Assembly: GCA_902493855.1 (NCBI GenBank) | Contig: CABUQV010000026.1 | Span: forward strand, 1 to 22,676 | Length of the DNA: 22,676 bases | From: an uncultured Collinsella sp. | GTDB taxonomy: Bacteria > Actinomycetota > Coriobacteriia > Coriobacteriales > Coriobacteriaceae | Reading direction: 5' to 3' | Part shown: positions 15,073 through 22,446 of the stretch, in pieces | Layout of the letters: every line of letters starts with the position of its first letter | Position numbering within the stretch: position 1 is the stretch's first letter | The notes under the pieces: model-generated | The model's input: the letters and a program-made list of their open reading frames with translations, nothing else | What the model was told of the DNA's origin: nothing | Databases searched by the model: none | Made by a program: the position numbers and the translations under genes

Positions 15073-16389
15073 TTACTCGGAAGCAGCCTTCTCGGTCTTC
15101 CAGCCATCGACGAAGGCGTTCTTGACGCCGTCCCACTTGCTGTTATCGGCAGCGTAGGCAATCAGAGCCTGCTTGAGGTTCTTCTTCCACTCCTCAGAGG
15201 GGATGTAGACGAAGTCCCAAGCGACGGTCTTCTTGCCGTCCTTGGCCATGGCAACGGCCTGCTGCGAGAAAACGTTGGTGGTCTCCTTGGCGCTCTTGAA
15301 CGGAGCGGTCAGACCCATCTTGTCGGCAATGATGCTGGTCGGGGTGTCAGCGGTCACGCACCAGTACATGAAGTCCTCGGTGGCCTTCTGAGCATCCTCG
15401 GAAGCCTGGGAGCTCACGCACCAGTAGTTCTCGCCGCCGGAGCACAGGCCCTGGTTCTCCTCGCCGTCAACGCCGATGTAGATCGGCAGCATGCCGAGCT
15501 GGTCGTCGGTCATACCGGCCTTGGTGAGGTCAGCGTATGCCCAAGAGCCGTTCTGATAGAAGACGGCCTTGCCGGTTGCGAACTCGTTGGTGGCGTCGTC
15601 ACCGGTCTTGGAAGCGAGCTGCGAAGGATCGCAGGTGGAGTCGGTGATGTACAGGTCGAAGATCTGCTTGAAGTTGTCGAGATACTCGCCCTTGATCTCG
15701 TCGTCCTCCTGGTTGTGCTCCTTCTCGAACTCGTAGTAGAGCGGGAGGTTGGCGAGGTGGGTGGTGTAGCGCCAGCTGGAGGAGTCATCCATGCCGGCGG
15801 AAGTGAAGGCGCCCTCAACGCCAAGCTCGTCCTTGCGGGCCTGAATGTCGTCAGCGCAAGCCTTCAGCTTGTCGAAGGAGTTGATGTCCTCGGCCTTGTA
15901 GCCGGCCTTCTCGAGCAGCTGCTTGTTGTAGATGATGCCGTAGCTCTCCTGGACCCAGTCGATACCCAGATCCTTGCCATCGGACTGCAGAGCCAGGGAG
16001 TCGTCAATGAGCTCACCGCGGAGCTTGGTATCGGACAGATCGGCGCAGTAATCCTTCCAGTTCTTAAGACCGGTGGGGCCGTTGACCTGGAACAGGGTCG
16101 GAGCGGAGCTCTTGGACATCTCGGACTTAAGCTTCTCCTCGTAGGTGTTGGAAGCGGCGGTCACGATCTTGACCTCGACGCCCTTCTCCTCCTTATAGGC
16201 CTTGGCGATCTCCTTCCACTCCTTGTCGACCTCGGGCTTGAATTGGAGGAAGTAGACCTCGGCAGCGTCACCAGAAGCAGAGGAGCCGGAGCCGGCAGAA
16301 CCACCGCAGCCCACGAGGCCCAGACCAAGAACTGCAGCCGCGGAACCAGCAAAGCCCAGGAACTGCCTTCTGCTCATTTCGTTCTTCAT
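15073..16389 (-). CDS. malE: Extracellular sugar-binding lipoprotein of the ABC importer (MalE family)
   Basis: 438-aa solute-binding protein (family 1) that captures sugar outside the membrane and delivers it to MalF/MalG. The N-terminus has twin arginines (SRRQFLG, residues 6-12), a hydrophobic core and the lipobox LVGC with Cys28, so it is a Tat-exported lipoprotein by appearance. A Gly/Ser linker follows, then the two-lobed binding domain with EEKLKSEMSKSSAPTLFQVNG near residue 87 and GKAVFYQNGSWAYADL near residue 275. I chose ATG 16387-16389 because AAGGGTGG lies 6 bases upstream. An in-frame GTG at 16407 would add six residues across that ribosome site. First gene of the malE-malF-malG-msmK operon. 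The ligand is probably maltose or maltodextrin, by context only. Confidence 0.93.
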   Translation of the reverse strand: MKNEMSRRQFLGFAGSAAAVLGLGLVGCGGSAGSGSSASGDAAEVYFLQFKPEVDKEWKEIAKAYKEEKGVEVKIVTAASNTYEEKLKSEMSKSSAPTLFQVNGPTGLKNWKDYCADLSDTKLRGELIDDSLALQSDGKDLGIDWVQESYGIIYNKQLLEKAGYKAEDINSFDKLKACADDIQARKDELGVEGAFTSAGMDDSSSWRYTTHLANLPLYYEFEKEHNQEDDEIKGEYLDNFKQIFDLYITDSTCDPSQLASKTGDDATNEFATGKAVFYQNGSWAYADLTKAGMTDDQLGMLPIYIGVDGEENQGLCSGGENYWCVSSQASEDAQKATEDFMYWCVTADTPTSIIADKMGLTAPFKSAKETTNVFSQQAVAMAKDGKKTVAWDFVYIPSEEWKKNLKQALIAYAADNSKWDGVKNAFVDGWKTEKAASE

Positions 16390-16602
16390 TACAATCCACC
16401 CTTTCACACCGTGGCGGCACCCTTTGCCGCCGCCTTCGGAGATTGGCTCGGGGACTTTGCCCCTTTTGCTGATTTGTACGATACGCTATTTGGCTAGTTG
16501 TTTGAACAAGTATTACTAGAGCGGTAGAAAAACTTCGGTGAACGGTAATTTCAACTTGATACTTGACAAGTTTTGTATAAACAATTATTTGTTATCGAAT
16601 GC
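16390..16602 (-). promoter_or_regulatory. malE upstream region with dyad sites
   Basis: TTGTTTGAACAA at 16498-16509 is a near-perfect palindrome (central two bases off) resembling the TTGTTTAAAC sites near gntR and malQ. ACTTGACAAGT at 16561-16571 is a perfect odd-centred palindrome. The leader also holds a GGCGGC/GCCGCC hairpin (16413-16418, 16426-16431) just before the malE ribosome site. No pair of -35/-10 boxes is convincing, so the start point is not assigned. Confidence 0.4.
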
Positions 16603-16657
16603 AGAGAAAACGCCCGGTCAAGCCGATGCATCGTCGGTTTGACCGGGCGTTTTCTCT
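16603..16657. terminator. Long bidirectional hairpin terminator after gntR
   Basis: 24-bp stem (16603-16626 with 16634-16657) with a single G-T pair and a 7-base loop. The base of the stem carries AAAA and TTTT, so both strands end in a T-rich tail. It lies 39 bases past the gntR stop and should stop gntR transcripts from entering the malE operon. Confidence 0.85.
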
Positions 16658-16695
16658 TTGAGGGCATGAGTCTCGTCAGGCCGCGAGCTAGCCGG

Positions 16696-17415
16696 CTATC
16701 GCTTGGAGTTGACGCGGTAGTGGAAGATCTCGGGATGCGTGCGGGCATGCGTGACCTCGAACAAGATGCCGTCCGAGGTGTACGACTGGCTCTCCATGAC
16801 GGCAACGCAGTTGTATTTGCCAAGGTCAAGATAGCTGCAGTCCTCATCGTTGGCAAGCTCGACGCTCACCGTACGGCGACTCGCCATCACTTTGACACCG
16901 CGCTTGTGCTCCAGATAGTCGTAAATTGACTTTGCGGCGATCTCGGGCGTCAGGCCTTTGGCGATCGACTCCAGAAAATAGCCGTGGTCCACCTGGCGAG
17001 CGTTACCGTTAAGGCTACGGACGCGCACCACGCGAATCAACTCCTCGCCCACCTTAAAGCCCAGGTGACGAGAGAGTTGCTCGGTGCAGACCAGATGTTC
17101 AAAAGACTTAACGTCCGTCGATGCAACGGCATTGTTGCGCTTTGCAAACTCGCCAAACGACTCAACCTCTTCGAGTGCGCCCAACATGTCGGTTTCGCCC
17201 TTAAGCCAAATAACGCGCACGCCCTTGCCGTGTATGGGCTGCACAAACATCCCGTCGGACAGCATACCCAAGGCGCGACGGACGGTATTGCGAGTGCATC
17301 CGAACTCCGCGGTCAGCTCGGCTTCGGTTGGCAACATCTCCTGAAACGCATAGGTCCCATTAATGATGCGCGAGCGTATTTCTCGATAGATTCCTTCGTA
17401 TATCGCTTTTGGCAT
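16696..17415 (-). CDS. GntR-family regulator with UTRA sugar-binding domain (HutC/TreR type)
   Basis: 239-aa transcription factor. Residues about 1-70 are the GntR winged helix: AIYEGIYREIRSRIINGTY, LPTEAELTAEFGCTRNTVRRAL, then GKGVRVI as the wing. Residues about 90-235 match a UTRA effector domain, with HLGFKVGEELIRVVRVRSLNG and a C-terminal strand set ending EIFHYRVNSKR. Regulators of this class usually sense sugar phosphates. I chose ATG 17413-17415 because GAGGTG lies 6 bases upstream; the open frame continues 15 codons further upstream without similarity. It is divergent from the PTS-HAD gene, and TTGTTTAAAC sites lie in the shared gap, so self-repression and control of the PTS are likely. 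The effector could be the sugar 6-phosphate made by that PTS. Confidence 0.92.
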   Translation of the reverse strand: MPKAIYEGIYREIRSRIINGTYAFQEMLPTEAELTAEFGCTRNTVRRALGMLSDGMFVQPIHGKGVRVIWLKGETDMLGALEEVESFGEFAKRNNAVASTDVKSFEHLVCTEQLSRHLGFKVGEELIRVVRVRSLNGNARQVDHGYFLESIAKGLTPEIAAKSIYDYLEHKRGVKVMASRRTVSVELANDEDCSYLDLGKYNCVAVMESQSYTSDGILFEVTHARTHPEIFHYRVNSKR

Positions 17416-17450
17416 TGTTTCACCTCTATATTGTTCATTTCCGGCTAGGC

Positions 17451-17479
17451 ACGATAGCATTTCTTAAAGTTGTTTAAAC
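17451..17479 (-). promoter_or_regulatory. gntR promoter with TTGTTTAAAC site
   Basis: Minus-strand -10 TATCGT at 17451-17456 and -35 TTTAAA at 17473-17478 (16-bp spacing). The -35 is embedded in TTGTTTAAAC at 17470-17479, so binding there would block the promoter, consistent with autoregulation. Confidence 0.5.
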
Positions 17480-17494
17480 CGAATATCGGTAAAG

Positions 17495-17526
17495 CGACAG
17501 GATTTAACCGTTGACGGTTTCTGTCG
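17495..17526. promoter_or_regulatory. Extended dyad in the gntR/PTS intergenic region
   Basis: Nested inverted repeats CGACAG (17495-17500)/CTGTCG (17521-17526) and AACCGT (17506-17511)/ACGGTT (17514-17519) share nearly the same centre. It could be an operator or a leader hairpin. It is unlike the TTGTTTAAAC sites, so a second regulator is possible. Confidence 0.35.
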
Positions 17527-17578
17527 TGCCCAAATCGGTTTCGCTCAAAACTGCCGGTACGACAATCGTCTGGTCCTC

Positions 17579-17601
17579 TACAATGAATCCATTGTTTAAA
17601 C
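17579..17601 (+). promoter_or_regulatory. PTS-HAD gene -10 box and TTGTTTAAAC operator-like site
   Basis: TACAAT at 17579-17584 is a good -10; the -35 is weak. TTGTTTAAAC at 17592-17601 would sit at the transcription start, an ideal place for a repressor. The same 10-mer appears at 17470-17479 and, inverted, at 7558-7567. AAACGTTT (17598-17605) overlaps it and has the LacI-type CG centre. Confidence 0.55.
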
Positions 17602-17644
17602 GTTTCCCCACGCGCAACGCGCCTCGATATTCGGAAGGCAGAAC

Positions 17645-20095
17645 ATGCTGCAAAAAATCCAACGCTTTGGCGGGGCGATGTTCGCTCCCGCCATGCTGTT
17701 TTCTATATCGGGCCTCATGGTCGGCGTCTCCGCTCTCGCAACGACTGCGGACATCGTCGGCGATCTCGCCGTATACGGAACCCCTTGGTACGTTTTTTGG
17801 ACCATCATCCAGCGCGGCTCATGGACGGTCTTTAAACGCCTCCCGCTCCTTTTTGCCGTAGCGCTGCCTATCGGTCTTGCCCAAAAGCAACCGGCACGCT
17901 GCTGCCTCGAGGCACTCGTGGCCTATTTTGCCTATTGCTTCTTTTTGAGCGAGATCATTAAGCTGAGCGGAGACAACCTCGGACTTAAGTACCCGTCATC
18001 TTTGACCCCCGCCAACGGTATCACCGTCATCGACGGCATTAAGACGCTCGACACCGGCATTATCGGCCCGCTGGCGGTATCGGCAACCGTCGTCGCCATC
18101 CATGACCGCTTCTACGATGCCAAGGTTCCCGATTGGCTCGGCACCTTCTCGGGCTCCTCGCTGGTCTACCTCATCAGCTTTTTTGCCGTGTTTGCCCTTG
18201 CCGCTATCTCGGCCGCCATCGTGCCCTCCGTATACGCAATGACCGAAACGCTGCGCCATGCACTTACGAGCGTCGGCCCCTTTGGCGTGGGCATCTTTGT
18301 GCTTTTGGAGCGAGCACTCGAGCCCATGGGGCTGCACCACCTGCTCTACATGCCGATCTACTACGACAACCTGGTCATTAACGACGGCATCTACGCCACG
18401 TGGAGCAGCTTGCTCCCCATCCTCTCCCATAGCACGCGCCCCCTTAATGAGCTTGCGCCGTGGGCCGGTTTTACCGCCACTGGCTGGGTCAAGCTCTTTG
18501 GCCTTCCTGCCATCGCAGCCGCGTTCTACTCCACCGCAAAACCCGAGCGCCGCGCCGGCCTCAGGGTCATCCTTGTTCCCGCCATCATCGCCTCGGTGGT
18601 TTGCGGCGTTACCGAGCCACTCGAGTTTCTCTTTATGTTCACCCACCCCGGGCTCTTTTTTCTCTACGCCGTCTTATCGTCTTGCCTTGCCACAACCATG
18701 AATCTCTTTGGCATCGTCGGCATCTTCTCAGGCGGCCTCATGGAGATGGCAGCCTTCAACTTTATTCCGCTCATGCGCACGCATGCCGGTGCCTATCTTT
18801 TGGCGCTCGGTATCGGCCTTGCCTTTAGCCTCATCTTTTTTGTTAGTTTTCGAGCACTCATCTTGGCCTATGACCTTAAGACGCCGGGCCGCGAGGATCA
18901 TGTCGCCAATCGCGCGGCAATCGATCGTTTAACGGAAAGCGGCTTTGCCAAAGAGCAATCTCCCAACGACGAGGTCGATAGTCGATCCGATCAAGATCAC
19001 GTCCTCGCTGAGCGGGTAATTCAGCTTTTAGGTGGCGTTGGCAATATCGTGGGCGCAACCAACTGCGCCACGCGTCTGCGCGTCGAAGTCGCAGACCCTT
19101 CCATCGTTGCAGATAACGCATCGTTTGTCGCGGTGGGCGCCAAGGGCCTCATCATTACGGGCAAGACCGCCCAGGTGGTCATCGGCATCTCCGTTCCCCG
19201 CGTTAAAGAGCATTTTGACCAGATTATGGGCCTCGAGCCGGGATTTGTGCCCACCACCTCGGCCTCCCCTGCCGCCAGCGCAGCCCATAAGCGCGGCGAT
19301 ATCTGCTTCTTCGATATCGACGGAACGCTCGCCTGGCAAGACCCCAGGCTCGCCCAAGACCTTCCCGAAGACGAGCGGGACCTCTCCCCCTATCCCAACG
19401 AGGCGGTTTCGCAGGCAATCCGCGAGTTTGTCGCCAACGGCAACATGGCCTTTATCTGCACGGGACGCACCCTGAGCTGCATCCACCCCAAACTTCTTGA
19501 GCTGCCCTGGACCGGCATCGTCTGTCTTGCGGGCGGTTACGCCGAGATCAACGGACACGCAATTCGCGATCTGTCGATGACGCCCAGTATGCTGCAGCGT
19601 CTTGCCCCCTACCTTGAGCAATCGGGCGAGGTCATCCGCTTTGAGGGCCTCAACGGCGTCGTGCGCATGAGTGCCGATGCCCCCGATGCTCCCGGATACG
19701 CGCGCACCCTGGGCGACGCAGTCACGCAGCTGCAACATTACAGTGTCTACAAGATCTTGATGTCTACATCGCTCGCCAACCACATCGCTCAAGATAAGGC
19801 ACTTGAGCCGCTGCTGTGCTTTAACGAGCTCGAACTCGAGGTAACCGAAATCTCGCCCCGCGAATGCACGAAGCGCGGGGGCATCCAGTCTGTACTCGAC
19901 GCCCTCGATCCCCACCACGGAACCGTATACGGCATTGGCGACGCCAGCAATGACGTCTCGCTGATGAACGCCGTCGATGTCGGCATTGCGATGGGCAACG
20001 CACCGGACTATCTCAAGGATAAGGCCGATTACGTGACCGACACCGTCGATCACGACGGCGTCGTTGCGGCGCTCGAGCATTTTAGGCTGATTTAG
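17645..20095 (+). CDS. Alpha-glucoside PTS permease IIC-IIB fused to a HAD-superfamily phosphatase
   Basis: 816-aa three-domain protein in one uninterrupted frame. Residues 1-about 430 are an EIIC membrane domain of the GlvC/AglA/MalX alpha-glucoside family (KIQRFGGAMFAPAM at the start, GIKTLDTGIIGP, LEPMGLHHLLYMP, GVTEPLEFLF). Residues about 450-540 are EIIB with phospho-acceptor Cys474 in TNCATRLRV. After an Ala/Ser/Pro linker, residues about 550-816 are a Cof-type HAD phosphatase: FFDIDGTL with Asp557 and Asp559, TGRT with Thr606, Lys743 in TKRGG, and GIGDASNDVSLM with Asp766 and Asp770, so all four HAD motifs are intact. Family permeases are about 530 aa and end after IIB. ATG 17645 has GGAAGG 6 bases before it. 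No EIIA domain is present. The likely role is to import an alpha-glucoside as its 6-phosphate and dephosphorylate it; the substrate is inferred. Confidence 0.93.
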   Translation: MLQKIQRFGGAMFAPAMLFSISGLMVGVSALATTADIVGDLAVYGTPWYVFWTIIQRGSWTVFKRLPLLFAVALPIGLAQKQPARCCLEALVAYFAYCFFLSEIIKLSGDNLGLKYPSSLTPANGITVIDGIKTLDTGIIGPLAVSATVVAIHDRFYDAKVPDWLGTFSGSSLVYLISFFAVFALAAISAAIVPSVYAMTETLRHALTSVGPFGVGIFVLLERALEPMGLHHLLYMPIYYDNLVINDGIYATWSSLLPILSHSTRPLNELAPWAGFTATGWVKLFGLPAIAAAFYSTAKPERRAGLRVILVPAIIASVVCGVTEPLEFLFMFTHPGLFFLYAVLSSCLATTMNLFGIVGIFSGGLMEMAAFNFIPLMRTHAGAYLLALGIGLAFSLIFFVSFRALILAYDLKTPGREDHVANRAAIDRLTESGFAKEQSPNDEVDSRSDQDHVLAERVIQLLGGVGNIVGATNCATRLRVEVADPSIVADNASFVAVGAKGLIITGKTAQVVIGISVPRVKEHFDQIMGLEPGFVPTTSASPAASAAHKRGDICFFDIDGTLAWQDPRLAQDLPEDERDLSPYPNEAVSQAIREFVANGNMAFICTGRTLSCIHPKLLELPWTGIVCLAGGYAEINGHAIRDLSMTPSMLQRLAPYLEQSGEVIRFEGLNGVVRMSADAPDAPGYARTLGDAVTQLQHYSVYKILMSTSLANHIAQDKALEPLLCFNELELEVTEISPRECTKRGGIQSVLDALDPHHGTVYGIGDASNDVSLMNAVDVGIAMGNAPDYLKDKADYVTDTVDHDGVVAALEHFRLI

Positions 20096-20157
20096 GCGCG
20101 CTCCATCAAACGCACGCCCGTTGTCCTAAATCGCCAAAACTGCCGCGCCAAACGCCC

Positions 20158-20191
20158 TGATGTGGCAATATGTTGTCTGCATATTGCATCA
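20158..20191. promoter_or_regulatory. Dyad upstream of the polyprenyl synthetase
   Basis: GCAATATG (20165-20172) and CATATTGC (20180-20187) form a perfect 8-bp inverted repeat with a 7-base centre; TGATG/CATCA extends it with a bulge. It lies 18-51 bases before the start codon, so it could be an operator or a 5' UTR hairpin. The upstream half of this gap (20096-20157) shows only a long-range GATTTAGG/CCTAAATC repeat overlapping the PTS-HAD stop codon, and no clear terminator. Confidence 0.4.
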
Positions 20192-20208
20192 ATGCAACCT
20201 CAGAAAGA

Positions 20209-21234
20209 ATGCGAGAACCCGTGTCCAGTCCGTTTACCAGCTTTTTAGCCCAGCACTTTGACCAGATTAACGACTATCTGGCCACGTTCTTTGACGGACA
20301 GGCGACCTCTGCCGATATCGAGCGCTACCTGTACGCGCCGCTCTCGGCTTTTACGGCCAACGCCGGCAAGCGCCACCGCCCGCTTATCTGCATGCTCGCC
20401 GCAACTGCAGTGGGCGGTAGCTTTGAGAGCGCCCGCAGCGCCGCGGCAGCCATCGAGCATTTCCAATCGGGCGCGCTGATCCACGACGACATCGCCGACA
20501 ACGGACAGCTTCGTCGAGGCAAGCCCTGCATGCACCTTACCGAGGGCACGGGCCTTGCCATCAATTGCGGCGACCTGGCGCTCACCATGGTCACCAAGAC
20601 GGTTCTCGACGACCCCACGCTGGAGTCCGACGTGAAGCTGCGTGTGCTCCACGAGCTTACCGAGATGATCGTCCGCACCATCGAGGGTCAAGCGCTCGAC
20701 CTGGGTTGGGTCCGTGACGGGCGCTTTGATATCTCGGTTGATGACTACCTGGACATGGCGACGCACAAGACCGCGTTTTACAGCGGAGCCACGCCGCTTG
20801 CCGCCGGAGCCATTATCGGCGGCGGCAGCGATGAGCAAATCGAAGCGCTGCGCGCCTTTGGCCTGCACACGGGCCTTGCCTTTCAGATTCAGGACGACCT
20901 GCTCAACCTTGTCGGCACCAAGGAAGCCGCCAACAAGGACTTCCGCACCGACATCACCGAGGGCAAGCGCACACTTGTCGCAGTACACGCCCTCTCTGAT
21001 GAGCGCCACCACGACGAGGTCGAGGCGATTCTTTCCTCAGGCACCGATGATCCCGCACAGCTCGCACGCGCCGTGGAGATCTTCCAGGAGACCGGCTCCA
21101 TCGATTACGCCCACACTTACGCGCTCGACCTGACCGCTAAGGCCAAAGCGGCCATCGAGAACGTTGAGCTTGATCCGCACGCACTCGAGCTGTTCCTCTC
21201 CATGGCAGATTTCTTTGTGGAGCGCCTTAACTAA
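20209..21234 (+). CDS. Polyprenyl diphosphate synthase (trans-isoprenyl, all-alpha)
   Basis: 341-aa prenyltransferase that condenses isopentenyl diphosphate with allylic diphosphates, making chains for quinones or other lipid carriers. GKRHRPLI near residue 53 is the substrate-binding GKRxRP motif. The first aspartate-rich motif is DDIAD (D93, D94, D97), the second is QDDLLN (D229, D230, N233), and KRTL follows near residue 253. The second motif normally reads DDxxD; its last position is Asn here. I chose ATG 20209; GTG 20221 is nearly as good, and neither has a strong ribosome site. An upstream ATG at 20170 lies inside a dyad and is less likely. Chain length cannot be set from sequence alone. 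It is not obviously in an operon with its neighbours. Confidence 0.88.
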   Translation: MREPVSSPFTSFLAQHFDQINDYLATFFDGQATSADIERYLYAPLSAFTANAGKRHRPLICMLAATAVGGSFESARSAAAAIEHFQSGALIHDDIADNGQLRRGKPCMHLTEGTGLAINCGDLALTMVTKTVLDDPTLESDVKLRVLHELTEMIVRTIEGQALDLGWVRDGRFDISVDDYLDMATHKTAFYSGATPLAAGAIIGGGSDEQIEALRAFGLHTGLAFQIQDDLLNLVGTKEAANKDFRTDITEGKRTLVAVHALSDERHHDEVEAILSSGTDDPAQLARAVEIFQETGSIDYAHTYALDLTAKAKAAIENVELDPHALELFLSMADFFVERLN

Positions 21235-21372
21235 CGGGGGTTATAAAACCTGTCAGCAGCGTATTTAGGCACAACTTGCTACACTGTTGAGTGCATGTTT
21301 ATGCATCCCTTTGCGTTGTCTATCCGACAGACGCTCAAATAGTACGAATGGTACGCCGAAAGGGGTTCGTTC

Positions 21373-22278
21373 ATGGAACCTATTACAACGGGCATGCAAG
21401 GAGCAGCCGTCGAGGACGTGCAGTCTCGTCTCCTGCAGCTCGGCTACACGATTGATGCCGCCGAAGTCACCGACAAGTACTTTGGAGCCACCACTGAGCA
21501 GGCCGTCAGCACCTTCAGGCTCGACAGCGGCCTTGCTGCCGGTCATGCCGTCGATATCCCCTGTTGGAGCGCCCTTGTAGACGCTTCGTATAAGCTGGGC
21601 GACCGCACCCTCTATCTGCGCATGCCCAATTTCCATGGCGCCGATGTGCAGGCCCTGCAGCGCGCTCTCAACGTTTTGGGCTTTGCCTGTGGCGAAGACG
21701 ACGGCTACTTTGGCCCGCATACCGAGGCCGCCCTGCAACAGTTCCAGGAAAATGTCGGCCTGTTTGCCGACGGCATGGCCTTCCAGGACACCTACGCCTA
21801 CATCAACCGCCTGCACCATGTGTGGGAGGGCAAGCCCTCGGTCACCGAAGCCGAGTCCCGCATCGGTTTTGCTCGCGCCGCCAACGTGCTCGAGCGCTTC
21901 CAGATTGCCGTTATCGGCGAGGACCCCATCGCACGCAGTGTTGCGTCGCGCATGTGGAATATCGCCACGGCAACGACCGACAACAGCGGCATGATGCTCT
22001 GCGACTCCGAGGTCCCAACCGACGTTGACCTGGTGCTCGAGATTGCAAGCGACGAGCTGCCCGCCGACGCCGCACCGCGCGCCACGATTGCCCTCGCCGA
22101 GTGCCACAACCTAGCCCAGCGCATCCGCACTGCCAATGTCGCCGCGCAGCAGAAGCCGGCACGCATTCGCATTGAGCTCACGGGCATGACGCGCTACAAC
22201 GGCACCTTCACGGCCAGCGACGCGCAGACACTCGCCGTACGCCTGCTCGATGGCGTTTGCGATGCCCTCGCAGATTAG
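21373..22278 (+). CDS. Two-repeat peptidoglycan-binding protein with unrecognised C-terminal domain
   Basis: 301 aa. Two PG_binding_1 repeats are visible: residues about 6-70 (GMQGAAVEDVQSRLLQLGY, YFGATTEQAVSTF) and about 87-140 (GADVQALQRALNVLGF, GYFGPHTEAALQQFQ). The C-terminal half (about 160-301) has an alternating strand/helix look (RFQIAVIGEDPIA, DVDLVLEIAS) but lacks the His/Glu zinc ligands of an amidase_3 domain. No signal peptide or membrane helix is present, so it is probably cytoplasmic. This resembles the domain order of actinobacterial CwlM, a cytosolic pseudo-amidase that regulates peptidoglycan precursor synthesis; equivalence is inference. ATG 21373 has AAAGGGG 8 bases before it. 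tRNA-Gln follows 38 bases downstream. Confidence 0.82.
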   Translation: MEPITTGMQGAAVEDVQSRLLQLGYTIDAAEVTDKYFGATTEQAVSTFRLDSGLAAGHAVDIPCWSALVDASYKLGDRTLYLRMPNFHGADVQALQRALNVLGFACGEDDGYFGPHTEAALQQFQENVGLFADGMAFQDTYAYINRLHHVWEGKPSVTEAESRIGFARAANVLERFQIAVIGEDPIARSVASRMWNIATATTDNSGMMLCDSEVPTDVDLVLEIASDELPADAAPRATIALAECHNLAQRIRTANVAAQQKPARIRIELTGMTRYNGTFTASDAQTLAVRLLDGVCDALAD

Positions 22279-22316
22279 GTAAACTAAACGAGTTGCTTTT
22301 GGGCAACACCACACAT

Positions 22317-22391
22317 TGGGACGTAGTTCAACGGTAGAACTCCGGTTTTTGGTGCCGGCTGTTGGGGGTTCGAATCCCTCCGTCCCAGCCA
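22317..22391 (+). tRNA. tRNA-Gln (anticodon UUG), CCA encoded
   Basis: Seven-bp acceptor TGGGACG/CGTCCCA, D-arm GTTCAACGGTAGAAC, anticodon stem CCGGT/GCCGG around loop TTTTGGT (anticodon TTG at loop positions 3-5), T-arm with GGTTCGAATCC, discriminator G and a genomically encoded CCA at 22389-22391. A terminator follows directly. Confidence 0.97.
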
Positions 22392-22398
22392 AAGAAAC

Positions 22399-22436
22399 AA
22401 GCCTCTCGAACGCATAGCCGATCGGGAGGCTTTTCT
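22399..22436 (+). terminator. Terminator after tRNA-Gln
   Basis: Stem AAGCCTCTCG/CGGGAGGCTT (22399-22408, 22423-22432; one T-G pair), 14-base loop, followed by TTTTCTT. It starts 8 bases after the tRNA 3' end. Confidence 0.88.
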
Positions 22437-22446
22437 TGTGAGCAAG

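Noticed and set aside
15058..16497. 479-codon plus-strand frame, and similar long frames opposite msmK (12060-13172), galE (6247-7446), malQ (7699-9234) and glgP (10008-10940)
   Set aside because: All are Val/Leu/Gly-rich shadows opposite recognisable genes, with no ribosome sites or motifs.
16573..16929. 118-codon plus-strand frame downstream of the malE region
   Set aside because: It spans the long terminator hairpin and the antisense of gntR; no coding evidence.
17645..20095. Two separate genes joined by a sequencing error
   Set aside because: The frame runs without a stop through a typical Ala/Ser/Pro linker, both halves have complete motifs, and there is no ribosome site or start codon with spacing before the HAD part.
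17645..20095. Trehalose PTS plus trehalose-6-phosphate phosphatase as the main reading
   Set aside because: Trehalose permeases have IIB before IIC; here IIC comes first and matches the GlvC/AglA/MalX group. Trehalose is not excluded as substrate but is less likely.
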